Below are positions 20,533-32,600 of a stretch of 37,974 bases of DNA, one piece after another. The first letter of the stretch is position 1, and the number at the start of each line of letters is the position of its first letter. Origin of the DNA: Ectocarpus siliculosus (taxonomy: Eukaryota > Sar > Phaeophyceae > Ectocarpales > Ectocarpaceae); NCBI GenBank assembly GCA_000310025.1, contig FN649732.1:1305855-1343828 (forward strand), in the 5' to 3' direction. The translations under genes were made by a program, and so were the position numbers. The notes under the pieces were generated by a model. It saw nothing but the letters and a program-made list of their open reading frames with translations, was not told where the DNA came from and did not search any database.

Positions 20533-20676
20533 CCAGCGTTCGCCTGGAACAGCAGCAGCCGCCACGGCAGCAGGGCGCAATGATGTTTCCCTACTACCCA
20601 TGGCGGTTCGCGCCTTCCCTCCTCCTCCTCCTCCTCTTCCTCCCCCAAGCTCTTCTTTGCCATGTCCTCGGTGCAT

Positions 20677-21597
20677 GGGGATGCTGGCCAGCTCAACGCA
20701 TGGAGCTATAGAACGCCGGGGTGGGGGGTGGCGGGCGCACGGGCACTAACGCGCAGCGTGTGTTTCGCTTGTGTTGGCGTGCGTACGGTGTGCGACGCGC
20801 AACAAGCAAGCAAAAGCCTTCCGCCGCTGGTCTTCTTGCCACAGCTTGCCTTCCTTCTTGTCTAGATTAGACGTTGCCGAAATATTTGATTCTTTAAAAG
20901 CGGACTGGGTTACAAGTTCCTTTTTTTTTTCCGTGATAAAAATATAAATTAATTTTTAACAGGGCCAAGGGTGGGCGCGGGACCCCACCTGGACCTCTCG
21001 CTCCCCTTCTCTACAGGTCTCTCCACTTTCCAAGAGTACGCTTTTGTTGCGGATTCAAGCGCAGCAAAGAGTAGCGTCGGAGATGCTTTCAGAGAAAATT
21101 GAGTGACATCGAGCAGGTGAAGGCAGAGTGTATTCCGCCACACAGGTAACTAGTGGGGTAACTTCTGGGGTGTACGCACTCCCGAGATCGAGAGGATGTA
21201 TGTATGATCTTGCCAAGCTTTGCAAGCATGGGGCGTGCCTTCCGCCGTTTCGACCTTCGTTCCATGCAATCACAGATCATGTCAGCTCACCGGCGGGGGG
21301 TATACGAACTTCTTTTTTTTCCAGTCGGGTCTTGGTCCGGTCCACCTCTATTCTCCCAAGCAACCGTCTACTTACGGCTGGCTGCAAGGCCGCGTCCCGC
21401 CGTGTTAGGGTGGCGCAACATGCGCACACACGGCGGTGTCTAATCGAAAGAAGATGCGCGATGTGTGTATGTATGTGTGGTTGGAGTTATCCACCGACAA
21501 CAAGAGATTTCCTCATCTCCATGTATGTATGTACAAGTATGTACGTGTACATAGATCTACAGCAGCAGCGTAAACGCCGGCCGTCGTCTACACCCCG
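20677..21597. other. Intergenic, no gene seen; AT-rich possible promoter
   Basis: Upstream of the signal-peptide exon, an AT-rich block at about 20,880-20,960 (with TTTATATTTTTATC on the minus strand) could hold a core promoter for the giant gene, about 350 bases before its ATG. This rests only on composition and position. The rest has short ATGTATGTATG repeats near 21,460-21,550 and nothing else I can name. Confidence 0.3.
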
Positions 21598-21832
21598 TAC
21601 CTTAGGTCGCATACGATACCCCGCCTCTGGGACCGATTTTCAAAGCTCGAATACTCTGCACGAAAAAACTGCGACGGGTGTCAAAAACGGCGGCGGCGTT
21701 GGAGCCGTCTCGTCGAGAACTTTGCGCCGTGTATCTGATTTTGTCATCTTCTTCGTGGAGTACTCGCGCCGTGAAAAATTGTCTCCAGCGGGTACGGTAT
21801 CTTATGCGACCTACGGTATGTACACGGCGTAC
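21598..21832. mobile_element. MITE-like element, copy 1
   Basis: An element of about 235 bases has well-matched inverted ends: TAGGTCGCATACGATACC at the left pairs with GGTATCTTATGCGACCTA at the right. The interior (GACCGATTTTCAAAGCTCG, GGCGTTGGAGCC, CTTCGTGGAGTA) recurs at 31,497 and 34,398. It has no coding capacity, which fits a miniature inverted-repeat transposable element. The target duplication is not clear. Confidence 0.65.
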
Positions 21833-23244
21833 TCACCATCGAGCAGAAGAAGGTAATGTACCCCGCCCCCCCGTTCTTCTAACAACGCCGACCTAACTTA
21901 CTTACCATCAAGTGCATGTTAGTATATGGAGGGTTTTGACATTGCGGTGGTACTACTGTGGCACGAGCTCCTCCTGGGTATATAGTCTTGCGGGTTCCTC
22001 CGTTGTCCCTACCCTCGCTGGTGTATGTTCTACAAACATCCTGTCCGGTTTCAATTTTCTGGGTGTTGAGTTGTTTGTGTGCTTCATTCAATTCCTGCCG
22101 TGCCGACGGGGAAGAACCACCCCGGACTTCCCCGCCATCCGAACTGAAGGTGGAGGAGGTCTACCACCAAGAAAATCCTCACGATATTGAGCACACTATT
22201 GTAGGGTTGGCGCACGTATCGGGTCCATCACTCACTGGACTACTACCTGTGGAACGCACTATTCACGACGACTATAAAATCTGCAAATACATCAACATCC
22301 ATGCCCACGGATAGATAGTCTATTTCACACGCAATCCCATTCAGGAGCCTGACTGACCGATAGCTCTTCCACCACTGTTTGTTGTGCCATCTCTCGACCC
22401 GGGCTATGAAGTGTGTTTCCACACGTTCACCGGTTGCTCGACTTCGGGCCCCTTGTCTACTTTCACACGACAATCTTGGAACCACTCTCCACTTCGAGTT
22501 TCACTTCGCATTACCCGCGCTCTCGGGATAGATATTTCCGCTTCTTGTTTTCAGGAAGACCTGATTCAGCCCCCATCGGCAGTAGACAAAGCATTCCTCT
22601 CACCATGCTTGCTATCGGGAAGAGAAGGCGAACCGGCATGGATGGGGGGTAACATACGCGAGCACGAGGGGGGAGCAGGCGGGCGGGCGGGGGTGCGGGG
22701 GCTGTACGCGGAAAAGACATAGGGGCACACGTGTGACGTCTGCGAACACTCGCATCTGTATCCTTTCTGCCGGATACCCCGATACACCCTTCTTCAGCAT
22801 CTCTATAACAACCCCACCATCTCGGTCGCATTTCATGTCTACACCGTTGCCGTGGGTACCTTCTTCGATCACCGACGACGACGGCCCGGGCACCGGGCCC
22901 AGTCTCACTCTCCCTACCTGTCTCCTTCTCCCTACTCACCTTTGTCTCGCCACTCCATGCGCTCCCACTATCCCCCCCCCACGGTTGGCCCGGTCTTCTC
23001 GGAGCCCGCATCCTCATGCTGTCTCACCCGACGCCCCCCCCTCCCCCCCATCTCCCGCGCACGCGGCGAAGCTCACCCCTCCTTCATGGCTTTCCCTCCG
23101 GAGTGTTGGTGCAAGCACTCGAATCTCCTCTGGGCGAAGTGTGTGGAAGGAATGTCACACTGTACGTGTTGTCCATTTTCTCCGTCGTTGCCGGGTTTAC
23201 CTTTCTTTCGGATTTCGCCTCGGCTTCTCTCACCCCCACCACCA
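21833..23244. other. Intergenic, no gene seen; pyrimidine-rich right half
   Basis: There is no spliced or single-exon gene I can support. From about 22,860 to 23,270 the plus strand is strongly C/T-rich with several C runs, which keeps long frames open in all three readings without protein-like sequence. I see no RNA gene. Confidence 0.6.
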
Positions 23245-23868
23245 GTCCCCCCCCTCAGCGCCCCGCCCCCCCTCTGGTGTTTGCCATCGGGGTTGGGTTT
23301 TCGTCGGTTGGCGACGACGTTGTAAAACAAGCCGCTCCCCCCGGCGATTGCCATTGGGGTTGGGTTTTCGTCGCTTGGCAGCGATGTTGTGAAGCAAACC
23401 GATCACTTCGTGAGCTCGGCAAGCAGGTTACCGCTTTTTTTTTCCTTTGGGGCTCTTTTTTCTTGCGGTAACCATGAATGGTGGTCGAGTAGATTCTGTT
23501 GTGCGGGGTCGAGAACCCTCAACTCGCGCAAAGGGGATGATCGCACCACGTTTTGCTAAATTGGTCAATCACCCTCGAGGCAGTTACACAGTGCTTATAA
23601 CTGTCTCTGGAAGTGAAAGCACCAGAAAATAAATTAAGTCATACGCAGCTGTCAACCGTACGCAAGGAAGCACAAGATGCCGAACACCCTTGGCAGGATG
23701 CAGCGCACCCTTCATGTGACTCGCCGAATACCTCACGGCGCTCCGTGCTTGGTGATGTGAGAGCCTGGTCCGGTGAGAACCCGGCGGGAGCGGTCATGTA
23801 GGGATGCGAGGTCAATGGTCAAACGACGACGGCATGCACGACTATTAGTATGAGTACACCCCCCCCCC
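23245..23868 (-). repeat. Full-length copy of the C-tract-ended dispersed repeat, reverse orientation
   Basis: This is the inverted counterpart of 11,913-12,545 and shares the same landmarks: two tandem GGTTGGGTTTTCGTCG units, ACCATGAATGGTGGTCGAG, a 160-base terminal part, and TATGAGTACA followed by a C tract at 23,862. The two copies differ by scattered substitutions and small indels, so they are not recent duplicates. Confidence 0.75.
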
Positions 23869-23879
23869 CAGCGCCACTC

Positions 23880-24580
23880 ACAATGGTCAGAGTTGCTTCT
23901 TTAATCTCCTCCCATACGCTGCCGGGTGTCGTCGCTGCCAATGGACTCTGCCACGTCAACACAGCGCCTCATGTTTTGTCGACCACTACAGTATTGGCGG
24001 GATCGCGGGCATGTCGCCCCCAAAGGTAGAGAGAGGTATTCCACCCTACCGCGTTGTGATCTCGGAAGAAGGCCCTCTCCGCCACCCTGATCGTCCACTC
24101 TTGAAAGTCCTTCTTAGGCGCGTCTGTGAAAAGGCGCCATGGAACGAGCCGCTTATAGCCAGCAGCCCCCGAGAAAAACTCGCTGAGCCGTGTCGCCTAC
24201 ATTCGCTTGCGTCTCCTTCTTTCATGCTGAAAACCGGTACGTCGCCCCCTCGCCCTGCACTCCGAGGAACTTGTTCAGGTACCCAATTCTCGTCCAACAG
24301 GGCGTAGAGATCAACGGTCCATACCCACCACCAAGTTTCATGCCAGCTGCCCCCCCCCTCCCCCCCGCCCCTCCTCCCTCGATAACCCGACTGGAGAAGT
24401 TCTGCGCCTCTACTCCCCCCATCGCGTATGTATGTCTGCCCCGCTCCACTCCCTTCGACCCGGCGAATGGGAGCCGGGATCGGGGCGTCATTTCTCGTCG
24501 AGTTCGCAAATGAGAACCATGTATTGTACGCCGGGTGGCGGTGGCAAACCGCCACGAGACCCCCGCCCTTCAGGAGCATC
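23880..24580 (-). pseudogene. Decayed coding copy, left arm of an inverted pair
   Basis: Read on the minus strand this encodes broken protein-like sequence: RDGGSRGAELLQSGYRG, WTVDLYALLDE, MKEGDASECRRHGS and KDFQEWTIRVAERAFF. It can be followed only by changing frame several times. The plus-strand copy at 24,970-25,440 has the same phrases in the same order (RDGGSRGAELLESRYRG, WTVNLDALLNE, KDFQAWPLKVAARAVY). Conserved protein words with independent frame breaks argue for two dead copies of one gene or transposon protein. I do not recognise the family. Confidence 0.5.
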
Positions 24581-24684
24581 GCTCTATATTCATCGACCGT
24601 TTCCCGTTGCTGTACGTCTTTTCTGGAACTCCGCCAGCGGAACCAACCGCAACCATTGTGCCACCGAACTGGAGAGCGAGTGGG

Positions 24685-24775
24685 GAGGGGGGGTACTCAT
24701 GTTGATGTTTTGCAAGCCTTAGCGGTTACAGTAGACCATTGACCACACGTCCTCGAGATGACGGAACATTTTTTT
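24685..24775 (+). repeat. Short terminal copy of the dispersed repeat
   Basis: GGGGGGGTACTCATG and then GTAGACCATTGACCACACG mark the conserved end of the family, with the usual G tract outside. The copy fades out after about 90 bases. It lies between the two arms of the inverted pseudogene pair. Confidence 0.55.
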
Positions 24776-24969
24776 CCACAGGACCGATCACCAATGGCGA
24801 ATCGTTCCTTCCACTTTGCCAAAGGTGGCTCAAATACGTTTTCCCGAGCCATTCTGTCCTATCGATATCACTCCCCGCACCTTGGGGGGGGGCGGGGAGA
24901 AGGCATGCTAGCGAGGGCAACGCCGCTGAAAACGGAGGCAGACAAGACGTACAGCAAATGAGATCGGTC

Positions 24970-25440
24970 GGCGAAAGACAAGCATGATGTTCCTGGGGGG
25001 GGCAATCCGTGGCCGTTTGCACCCACCACCCGACACCGGTTGCCGATGGACGGGTAGAAGGGAGCAGACACACGCGATGGGGGGAGTAGAGGCGCGGAAC
25101 TTCTCGAGTCACGTTATCGAGGGAGATGGGGGTAGGATAGCTGTCGTGGAGCTTGGTGGTGTATATGGACCGTAAATCTCGACGCCCTGTTGAACGAGAA
25201 AGGGGCCCCTGGGCAAGTACTTCACTGTGCAGGACGAAGCTGCAACTACCATTTTTCAAGTATGGGAGAACGAAACGCAAGCAGGCATCGCCGACACGGA
25301 TCAGTTTTTTTTTTTTTCGGGGCACCGGCTGCTGGTTAAAAGCGATGGTCCAACGGTGCCTTCGCAGCCGTGTTCATTAAGGACTTCCAAGCGTGGCCGC
25401 TCAAGGTGGCGGCGAGGGCCGTGTATGTTTTTGATTGGGG
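24970..25440 (+). pseudogene. Decayed coding copy, right arm of the inverted pair
   Basis: It is homologous to 23,880-24,580 in the opposite direction, starting around the shared ACGCGATGGGGGGAGTAGAG (25,073) and still alignable at 25,430. A TAA and a 13-base T run break the frame. After 25,440 the similarity to the left arm is lost. A stretch reading PLYELYLPIALLDIP follows on the plus strand, but I cannot tie it to a gene. Confidence 0.5.
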
Positions 25441-26588
25441 ATCCTTGTTTCTTGTTTTTGTTTTATGCATGGCCTCGGGTGCCGCTCTATGAACTCTATC
25501 TTCCAATCGCCTTGCTCGACATCCCTCCTGCGATGTTTGATGTCCGGGCGTTAATAAGTGTTAGCCATTTGACAACGGAAGGTGTCCGCGTCAGTTGGAC
25601 CAATTCGAAAGTTAGACGACTACTGTACACAATAATACAACAGAGGAAGCACCCCCCGCAGCAGACCCGACACCTAGCTCTGGGGTTATTAGACGACTGT
25701 ATACTGCTTGTCGAGGGTAACCCCGGTCTCAGCTGAGACCCTCTTCCTGCGTTCCAGGGAGGACCTCTGCGTCGGGTATGATGCGAGTTGTTCTGACGAC
25801 ATGAACGACAATTATTTGTTCCGAGGTCGGAAAAGACGGGAAGAAATTGCGCCGTTGGTGATATCTAACGGGGCGGCGAGTGCTCCGTAGTGGGCCCTGT
25901 TTCCCCGCATCCCACCGCCTAAACAATTTTGCCGAGACACTCATACACATACAAACATACATGGTGGAGCCTTTAGGTCACGTTTCGGGGTAAGCTGGCC
26001 TTTACGGATATTGTCCACCGAAAAAAGACTTATTCCCCATGAGGCGTTTGTCGAGGGTACACCCCGAACGTGGGTGTCCAAGGCTTAATTTGTGATTGAC
26101 CAAAGAGCGCGACACTTGCCAAGACATACCTCAACACTTGCCAAGACATAACTCAACACTGCCGTGCGTGAATTCGCGAGAGAGGGATATTTGTCTTTTT
26201 ACGTGGTCCGCCGGAGCCAAACAAGGAAGAAGAGGCATGGTGTTCAGACGAGGGTCTGACATCCTAAGCCCCCTCCTCATCTCCAGCCACGCACGACAAC
26301 AAACGCTGATTTGTGCTACAAGTACAACACACAAAGATGCACGAGTCCACCCAACGCCCGACTGCATCCCTTCCAGCCCCTCGGAACGAAAATAAGATCG
26401 AGGGAGGGATCTGGTGCACGAGGACAGCAAGCCCACCAAGCGACCTTGAACGGAAGATGCCACGCACTGCTGTTCAAGCTGGCCCAACGTTCCAAGAACA
26501 AACCTACTTGCCTTCCACCCCCCGGAAATACTATTCTCTTGGGGTCATCCCGTCGCCAATCATCATCAATCATCATCACGACTGACTG
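25441..26588. other. Intergenic, no gene seen
   Basis: The only structure noticed is a short tandem duplication at 26,109-26,159 (a unit of about 25 bases containing ACTTGCCAAGACATA). Open frames here are short and lack splice-bordered, protein-like exons. Confidence 0.6.
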
Positions 26589-26614
26589 AGTGAGTGAGTG
26601 AGTGAGTGAGTGAG
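26589..26614. repeat. TGAG microsatellite
   Basis: Six or so GAGT/TGAG units lie just downstream of the stop codon of the CobW gene long form, so they would fall in its 3' untranslated region. Confidence 0.85.
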
Positions 26615-26628
26615 AGCCCCTGCGCCCA

Positions 26629-29600
26629 CTACGAAAAGCAGTTGCAGAAGTGGATATGACCCAGCTCGGTCTTCATGACCCCGCGCGCGGTTTCCACGAG
26701 CGTGGGCCAAGCGTCCGCGAGGGAAACGCCAACACTAGTACTACCGCCGCTGCTCGTCCCGACTGCGTATCGCAACACCAAGCACTGCTGGTCGTCCCCG
26801 CCGCCGCCACCGCCACCGCCACCGACGTGCACGCCTTCCTGGCAAGTCAAGAAAATTCTTAGATTTTTCCCGGTGGTGGCGGAGGGGCCGGACACCGCAT
26901 TGTCAGGGTCCCTTGCTCCTTCAGCCGGCAACACGACTACGTCGCTGCTACTACCGCCAGCGCTTTTAGCAACTACGGTGTCGCTGCTTGCCCTGGTCGT
27001 GGGGCTAGTGCTGCTGCCGGGTGTCGCGCCGCTGTTGACGGCTCGGAGGATGGATCGGTTGACAGCGTCCAGGTTTACGCCGAACTTGATGCACAGCTGC
27101 GAAGAGCGAGAGGGACGTGGGAGGAAGCACGGGGGTGTGCGTCAGGCGAAGCATTGAGCAAAGGTGACGGGCGACAGGGCAGAGGACATCGGGAGCCGAG
27201 AACCATAAGCCGTGCGCGCATTGAGAAAGCACAGGGAGATAAACCACCAACAGCTCGCCCACGGACAAATCGCAATCCTACGCGTGGCAAAAACAGAGAG
27301 GGGTTCTGCCCCCACAACAACAAAAAACAGATACAGTACAGCAAAGAAAAAGCAAAAAAACACCCCACGCCCATTGTCCCCGCTTTGTAGGGGTGCGAGG
27401 TCAATGATCTAAAAACTAAGGCATGCAAACATGAGAGTACGCCCCGCCCCCCCCCATTTCAGCAGCTGACCTGAGATGGCGGGATACCGTAGGCACCAGC
27501 GCCGGTAAAACGAAAGCGCACGACGTGCTGGGCACACGAGGGCGTAGCCTCACGAGGCACGGGATCGAAGAGAGGATCGTCCTCCAGTATTCTCGTCATT
27601 CGCTCGGTTTCCTTCTCAAGCTCGGCCGAACCACGGCCGTCGCAGTGTCTCTCCGAACTTGCCGAAGGTTTAGACGATTCGGGGGCGAACCGACACACAA
27701 AACAAGAGCGAGCGGCAACATCAACACCAACAGCAGCAGCAAGCAGCAGTCAAGATGCCCTGAGAACGGATCCCGCGTGACACTACAATTCGATAGGGTG
27801 TCAACCGACCAACGTTTTCACGCTCAACAGCATGTCGGCATACCCACGTGTTCTCAGCTCCTACTACGTACCTCATCCACGAAATGCCACACTGCTGTCA
27901 CGTCCAGCATAGCCACTCCCCCAAAACTCCACACACGCGGGGAATACGGAACATGTCAACAGCAACAGGTGTGGGCCGCCGAAAAAAGCAGGGCCAAACG
28001 CCGCCACGTCCCCGACTCTCTCACCCAGCACCGGACGACGTGTCGACGCGCAAGCCTTCCAAGGCGGACAAAACCCCGGCGCGGTCCATCCCCACCCCTA
28101 TAACGACCAGGTGGAGGCTCATTGGTCCCTGCCACACGCCGTCGGTTTCGAAGGAAAGACGCCGCCTCCCGCTCATGTTGAAAACCGACCTATTCGCGAC
28201 GACGAATGAGCGCGGGTGTGACGTCAACGGGCTGGGTCGATGGAGGAAAATGGTCATGACTTGGCAGAGGGCAGCAAGATCATCACTTGGAAAATGATTA
28301 TTGAGTCGCATAGGACAAACAAGATCACTTCACCTCCCTCTTGCCGGTTCGTGATGGAAGGGCAAAGCGAACACGTCCCCCCTCCGAGACACGCATACGT
28401 AGTCGTGGGGTCGACCTTAGATCTGAGGAGCGTACATACATACTAAGCAGGAACGAGATAGCACAAGTCTTTGAACCCAGCATGCCCGCAGAGAAGGTAG
28501 GTGACTCTTACTACTCGAGCATTGGATAGACCACGACCACGACAGGGTCACTTTGACAAGTGTTTTGGTTGGGGGAGGCCCAAACGGCAAAGCAAAAGCT
28601 AGGCAGGGGTCGACAGTCAGTCGGTCTGTCAAACCCTTACCTATACCTTTACCGTTACCTTTACCTAGTCAGCCTGTCCTCGTCGAAGGCCAGCACCCCC
28701 TTCACCCGCACCACGCCCGCCGGCATGCCATGGCAAACCCAATCCTGGAACCTTGCGCCGGAAAAGAACCCGTGCAAGGACAGGGGTTACCCAGACAAGC
28801 TCAGTCGGAGTAATATTGTTCCTCAGACACAAACATGCAAGAGCTTTCCCATCACTATTGACGTCAACACTCTCCCCGACGATGTTGCGAAGAAAGCAGT
28901 TGGGATAGACTCATCTCGCCCCACGCACAAAACGAACGCAAGCAGCCCCTTGTGCAAACAAAAACTAGACTGCCCTTCCGTGGTATGCCCCCCCCCCCCA
29001 AACAAAAAAAACATCACTATTGATACATGTACACTCGCCAAAAAACAACACACACCTTTTAATAGGCGACCATAGACAACACACCTTGGCGTGTTGGCAC
29101 GCCAACTCTCAAAACACCGTGATTCGGCTCAACGTCTCAAACTAACGACTCCGTGGTCTCTCTACCTCGCGAGCGACAGCGGAAGACCAGACGTGAAGGT
29201 AACCTGCTCGAGGCGGTCGTCCCGCAAGTGTCCCTGCGGTGCCTCCGTCTTCCCCACCTCCGCCGAGCACTCGTGTCCGTCGCCGCCACCGCCGCCTGCG
29301 ACGGAGCGTGACTTGTTCCGATCGTGTTTGGAAGACGAAGACGACGACGCTAATGATGATGATGCCGTTCGCAGGTTTCCTCCCTTGGAGGAGACGCTCA
29401 GGTGGACTTTCACTCTCTTCTCTTGCCAGCCGTGGGGTGTTGTTTTCGGGGGGGAGTAACGAGGGCATCGCAAAGCTTGTGTCAGACTTGATGTGCGCAT
29501 ATGATTAATGGGGGTAAGATGTTGCAACATTGACCATATCATCATCATCAACCGCAGCATCACCAGTAAACATGTTCGGGTGAGCAGCACACCAGCCTAT

Positions 29601-32600
29601 GCCACCCCCATGGAAGCAGTAGCCGGCAACAACCACACACCGACAACGCAACTTGGCGCCGTTCAGCCAAGCCTGCACGTGTCGAAGAGGCTAATGGAAC
29701 AAACCTCTCTGACCGCAAAACAAAAAAAAATTGGAGAACCTAAGCACAGGAGGTTTATGAAACAAACCTCTCTAACCATAAGACAAGCGCAGTAAGAGAA
29801 CCAAAGCATTGGAAGTGGCCGCCCCTTCCAAAGTAACGCCTCTCCGGGCGCACCTCATGGGAGACCCCCTGGATGTCGGTCCGCGGGGCCTCCACGTCCA
29901 GCACCGAGTGCAGGGGCACCTTTCCGTAGGAGCAGAACTCCACTCGTGCGGCGGGATTGACACTCGCGACCTCTTCGGTGAGCTTCGACAACCTTTCCAA
30001 TACGGTCAGTGGTGACGCGTACGGGCGGCGGTGACAGATTCGGTACGCATGCGGGCGGGAGCATCACACCAGCACAGCACAGAAGAGAGCGCGCACGGGT
30101 ATTGCGCGTAACAAGCAGGAGGGGTCGTCATTTACGGAGAAACCAGGTTGGTGCCTGCTGCGAAAGCAATGGCACGATCCACTTCGGCAACGTACAACAA
30201 CAAAGGATATCAACTGACGTCGCGCGGCAGTGGACCAGTTCACGTACTCGTCTTGACCGTACCCTACCGCACCCTACCGTACCGTTGGTCGTCCAGTAAG
30301 TCGGCCTTGTTGAGGAGGATGACGTCAGCGCTCTCTAGCTGGTGTCTCATGGAGACCAACATGCCTCCAGCACCCCCCTGCCCCCCCGCCCCCGCCGCCT
30401 CCTCCAGTTGGTGGGACAGCGCGTCCGCATCGACGACAGTCACGACGGAGTCTAACCTGTGGGCACCAACAACCAATCAACGCATTTCTTTGGCATCGTT
30501 CATCCAACCCCCCCCGCCCCAACACAAAATATACTTGGCGAGGATCTTAAGCTTGCTTTTTAGTAGGGGGCATCGGGTGAGATTGAGGGTTAGGGTTGGT
30601 TAGGGATGCGAATCCCCCCCTCTCTGATTCATATATTAGGCTAATAATTAAATCCTCGTGAAGGCAGTCCTACAAAATTCCATCCGTCCCGTCCGTTGAT
30701 TCAGCGGGAACCCGTTTAGGGAATCAAGGCATGCACGGTAGCAATCAAGACCGCGCTGTTTCGGACGGAAGCTGCTGTAGGCATAAATAAGCCCCACTCC
30801 GTGCGATTCTCGAGCGTTTTGCCGGGTGGGGTACTTTGAATTCGAAACATGTGACTGCTGTGACAATCGAGTGACATTCTATAGCCAACGAGGGCTCGTT
30901 CCACCAAACACGAGGGCCTTTGAAACAGCCCACTGAATGAGAAATGAATTCGAAACAACGAAAGGCGACTCGTTACCATGAAAAAAGCAAAAAAATACTT
31001 GCTTCTTCATTGAAGTTCATTGAAGAGGCACGTTGAGAGTGTTAGGGTATAGCGGTGACAACACCGACCCACCTTGCTCTGGTGAGCTTTCCGAAGGTCT
31101 TGTCGAGTGCCCGCACGATCGACTCTGGATCAGAAACACCGCTGGTCTCGATCACGAGGTAGTCGTACCTGAACGACACCGTTGCCAACACCGACAGCAA
31201 CGACAGATATCGTAAGTGTACACGAGATGAACAACAACACCAACAAGGGCTTCGCACCGGCATCGCATCGACATGGACTCCCTCAATGACTACCCGGCCA
31301 CGAGCATCAATACAATGTGGATTCCCAAAACTGGGGGGCGACGTCAGAATGGTATGTTGTAACCGGGGTGCTTGGTCTGCCACCACCGCTCTGAAGCGTC
31401 GTTTCTCTTGCGGGGTTGAGTCGAAAAGCAACATCAAAACATGCACTCATTGAAAAGTACATGATCATATCGGCGAAACTACCACTAACAGCGGTAGTAC
31501 CGTAAGGTTGCATTATATAGCACACCCCCTGGCCCGATTTCCAAAACTCGATTACTCGGTAGGAAAAGCAGTGACGGTGCCGAAAATGGCGGCGTTGGAA
31601 CCTTCTCGTCGAGAGAGAGCTTTCCGACAACGTATCCTTTGATGTCAGCATCCTCTTCGTCGTGGAGTAATGAAGCTTTGAAAATCGTTCGAGACGGTGT
31701 GGCATCTTCCGTCATACAACCTACGGTAGTCCGACCCGCCAATATCGATATCATAAAGGCATGTACACAGAAAGGTGCAAGAACCGTTTGCGTGAGGTTC
31801 TTCCAGTCGAAACCACGAAGTTACCCCCAGACTCACGATCCAAGCTTATCGTAGCTCGAGCGCGCGGCACCTGCGCAGCCTACGGCAGCTGGCATCAAAA
31901 TCACCGAAAGCTAAACCTTGTGTGCCAGTCAGCCCAGTCCATTACGTCTTGCGTCAAGTAGGGCTCAACAGTCAAGAGACGGGTTAATGTTTCAAAATAA
32001 CAATGAAAACAGCAGGGGTGGAAGTCGAGAAGGGCCTTGCTGTCGAACCGGTCTTCTCCTGGCACCTACGTATCTCTCACGAACGTTACCCTCGTCTAGC
32101 ATGCACTTCTAGCTGTTTTACGAAGCGCTTCTTTCTGACGCCCAAAAGCTTCGAGGCCAATGTCTTGCGGTTACGGCATGCGATTACATGAGTACCGTGC
32201 ATCCCCCCCCACCTATCTTCCGCATGGTCCGGCCTCCTCAACAGCTCGCTGACCTTCTCCTCGAGCTGGCCCCCGAGGGAGGTGTGGCAGCACACGCAGC
32301 CGCCCATGAGCTTGTCTACGCTGTCCGTCTGTCCGTCTCTCTCCAGCACCCCTCCGTCGTGGTCCACAGTGCCGTACTCGTTCACCACGGCGGCGATGCG
32401 AAGGTTGTGCTGCAAACGTCGACAACACGAGACACCCGGCAAAGGAAGAATTGTCGACATGTCTTCGTCTGTACAAGAGGAGCTGTGTTCACCGTCAAAA
32501 ACGTCGACAACGAAGGTTGTGCTGCAAACGTCGAAAACACAGGACACCCGGCAAGGAAGAATCGTCAACCTGTCTTCGTCTGTAGAGCAGCTGCGTTGCA

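Noticed and set aside
22733-23392. Overlapping plus-strand Ser/Pro-rich frames of 150-220 codons
   Set aside because: The sequence is C/T-rich and open in all three frames at once, which is a composition effect. The right end is part of a dispersed repeat.
27872-27910. An independent 228-residue gene starting at the ATG at 27,908-27,910
   Set aside because: It would start only 110 bases after the CobW stop. The same exons join CobW exon 8 in perfect phase through a strong donor, so a single longer gene is the simpler reading. It remains possible as an alternative.
30585-30605. TTAGGG words as a sign of a telomere or chromosome fusion
   Set aside because: There are only two words, deep inside an intron of an intact gene. 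Too short to support more than chance.
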